A stretch of DNA of 6,233 nucleotides from Treponema sp. (lineage in GTDB: Bacteria > Spirochaetota > Spirochaetia > Treponematales > Treponemataceae), in assembly GCA_024691265.1 (NCBI GenBank), contig JAILNT010000167.1, positions 1 through 6,233 on the forward strand, read 5' to 3'. Position 1 is the stretch's first letter, and each line of letters opens with the position of its first letter. Below are positions 5,329 through 6,233 of this stretch, piece by piece. The notes under the pieces are model-generated. The model searched no databases. It saw only the letters and a program-made list of their open reading frames with translations, and was not told the origin of the DNA. The translations under genes were made by a program, and so were the position numbers.

Positions 5329-6219
5329 ATGAAAGAAGATGATTACGAACAGTTATACCGCAGAGCAAAAAAAATGCGTATAAACGCAAAATCTCTTATA
5401 AATACAATGCAAATGGGAGCTTTTCAATCCCTATATTACGGGCATGGAGTAGAATTTAGCGGAGTGCGGGAATATCTTTTAGGAGATGATGTACGAGCAA
5501 TAGACTGGAACGTCACAGCAAGAATTGGACGGCCTTATGTAAAACTTTATCTAGAAGATAGAGAATTGCAATTTTTCTTAATAATAGACCGCTCGCTTTC
5601 TATGAGAACAGGTTCGGGCGGAAAGTCAAAATTAGACTGTGCAAATGAAACAGGAGAACTAATATCGCTTGTTGCAGAACAAAGTTCGAGCCCTTTAGGA
5701 GCTGTTTTTTTCAGTAATGAAATAGAATTTGCCTGTGCTCCAAAAATAGGAAAAAAACACGTACAGTTCGTTTTAACGCAATTTGAAAATATAAATGAAA
5801 AAGTAAAAGCTGGTTCTATTCTTATAAATGCTCTTACTGGTAGTGTAAAACTATTAAAAAAGCGGTCACTTGTGTTTGTAATATCAGATTTCAGAATTGA
5901 TGGCTGGAAAGACAGCTTAGCTTACCTTGCACTTCGTCATGATGTTATCGCAGTAAGGATAAATGACAGTCTTGACTCAGAATTACCAGATACAGGTTCT
6001 ATCCCATTTATGGACAGAGAATCTGGCAAGCACAAAATATTTCCAACATCTTCAGGATTATTCAGAAGAGCCTGGAGAGATGCTGACACACAAAGAAGAA
6101 AAGAATGGAAAAGTGCATGTCTAAGATGTGGCTGCATGCCATTAGAAATATCAACATCAGAAGATCCTGCAATTGTTTTAAGTAACTTTTTCACAGCAAA
6201 ACTTTCAAATGAGATTTAA
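5329..6219 (+). CDS. DUF58 family protein with vWA-like fold
   Basis: A complete 296-residue DUF58 protein. The signature block runs through GHGVEFSGVREYLLGDDVRA (38-57), IDWNVTARIGRPYVKLYLED (58-77); this Arg-Asp-Trp-rich core defines the family. A vWA-like domain follows with a MIDAS-type DRSLSM (87-92, Asp-x-Ser-x-Ser intact), a second strand GAVFFSNEIEF (124-134) and LVFVISDFRI (181-190) whose Asp187 is the late MIDAS acid. No transmembrane span or signal peptide is present, so this is the short cytoplasmic form rather than the membrane-anchored one. DUF58 proteins occur next to MoxR ATPases in Bat-type clusters and are taken to be their adaptors or clients; the biochemical role is not established. 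An oddity is the C-terminal CLRCGC motif (264-269), where relatives, as far as I recall, have no cysteine cluster. The next gene starts one base after this stop. Confidence 0.93.
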   Translation: MKEDDYEQLYRRAKKMRINAKSLINTMQMGAFQSLYYGHGVEFSGVREYLLGDDVRAIDWNVTARIGRPYVKLYLEDRELQFFLIIDRSLSMRTGSGGKSKLDCANETGELISLVAEQSSSPLGAVFFSNEIEFACAPKIGKKHVQFVLTQFENINEKVKAGSILINALTGSVKLLKKRSLVFVISDFRIDGWKDSLAYLALRHDVIAVRINDSLDSELPDTGSIPFMDRESGKHKIFPTSSGLFRRAWRDADTQRRKEWKSACLRCGCMPLEISTSEDPAIVLSNFFTAKLSNEI

Positions 6220-6220
6220 T

Positions 6221-6233
6221 ATGTTTAGATTTG
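6221..6233 (+). CDS. Start of a third operon gene, truncated by the window end
   Basis: An ATG one base after the DUF58 stop opens a frame reading Met-Phe-Arg-Phe before the window ends. GAGA at 6211-6214, inside the last codons of the DUF58 gene, lies six bases upstream and could serve as a weak ribosome binding site. In MoxR-DUF58 clusters the next gene is often a membrane protein or a vWA-domain protein of the BatA/BatB type, but four codons cannot show which. Confidence 0.45.

Noticed and set aside
4304..6219. MoxR plus vWA-like pair as part of a phage-defence or ternary MoxR-vWA conflict system
   Set aside because: No nuclease, protease, kinase or phosphatase effector gene is nearby; the DUF58 partner fits the ordinary Bat-type arrangement.

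Overview
This is a low-GC bacterial window with a compact coding layout, strong intrinsic terminators and a canonical lipoprotein signal. The gene set, the spirochaete-like aminotransferase sequence and the style of the lipoprotein suggest a spirochaete, most likely a Treponema. That assignment rests on recognition of protein style, not on a marker gene, so I hold it at moderate confidence.

Layout. (1) 1-816, plus strand: the 3' part of a membrane permease of the ArsB/NhaD (SLC13-like, ion transporter) superfamily, whose start lies upstream of the window. (2) 837-866: a hairpin terminator, T-rich on both sides, between this gene and a convergent one. (3) 943-1341, minus strand: a 132-residue protein of unknown function with a good ribosome binding site, a plausible promoter and a perfect 10-bp inverted repeat in its leader. 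(4) 1522-1550: terminator of the minus-strand unit that follows. (5) 1566-4179, minus strand: a two-gene operon. A PLP-dependent class I/II aminotransferase comes first, followed with an 8-base overlap and a GTG start by an extracellular solute-binding-type lipoprotein. (6) 4180-4303: a divergent intergenic region with a near-consensus minus-strand promoter, an extended -10 for the plus strand, and two 14-bp direct repeats spaced exactly 30 bp apart. (7) 4304-6219, plus strand: a MoxR-family AAA+ ATPase and a DUF58 (vWA-like) protein, with the first four codons of a third gene at 6221.

How the genes fit together. The MoxR/DUF58 pair is the front end of the widespread MoxR-DUF58-vWA (Bat-type) gene cluster, whose AAA+ ATPase is thought to act as a chaperone or remodelling factor for vWA-containing envelope or metabolic complexes. 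The aminotransferase and the lipoprotein are translationally coupled, but no ABC permease or ATPase gene lies beside the lipoprotein, so its partner is unknown. No mobile element, CRISPR array, RNA gene or defence system is visible. The best leads for something new are regulatory (the repeats between the divergent operons, an apparently leaderless aminotransferase mRNA, the leader hairpin of the small gene) and the unassigned 132-residue protein.
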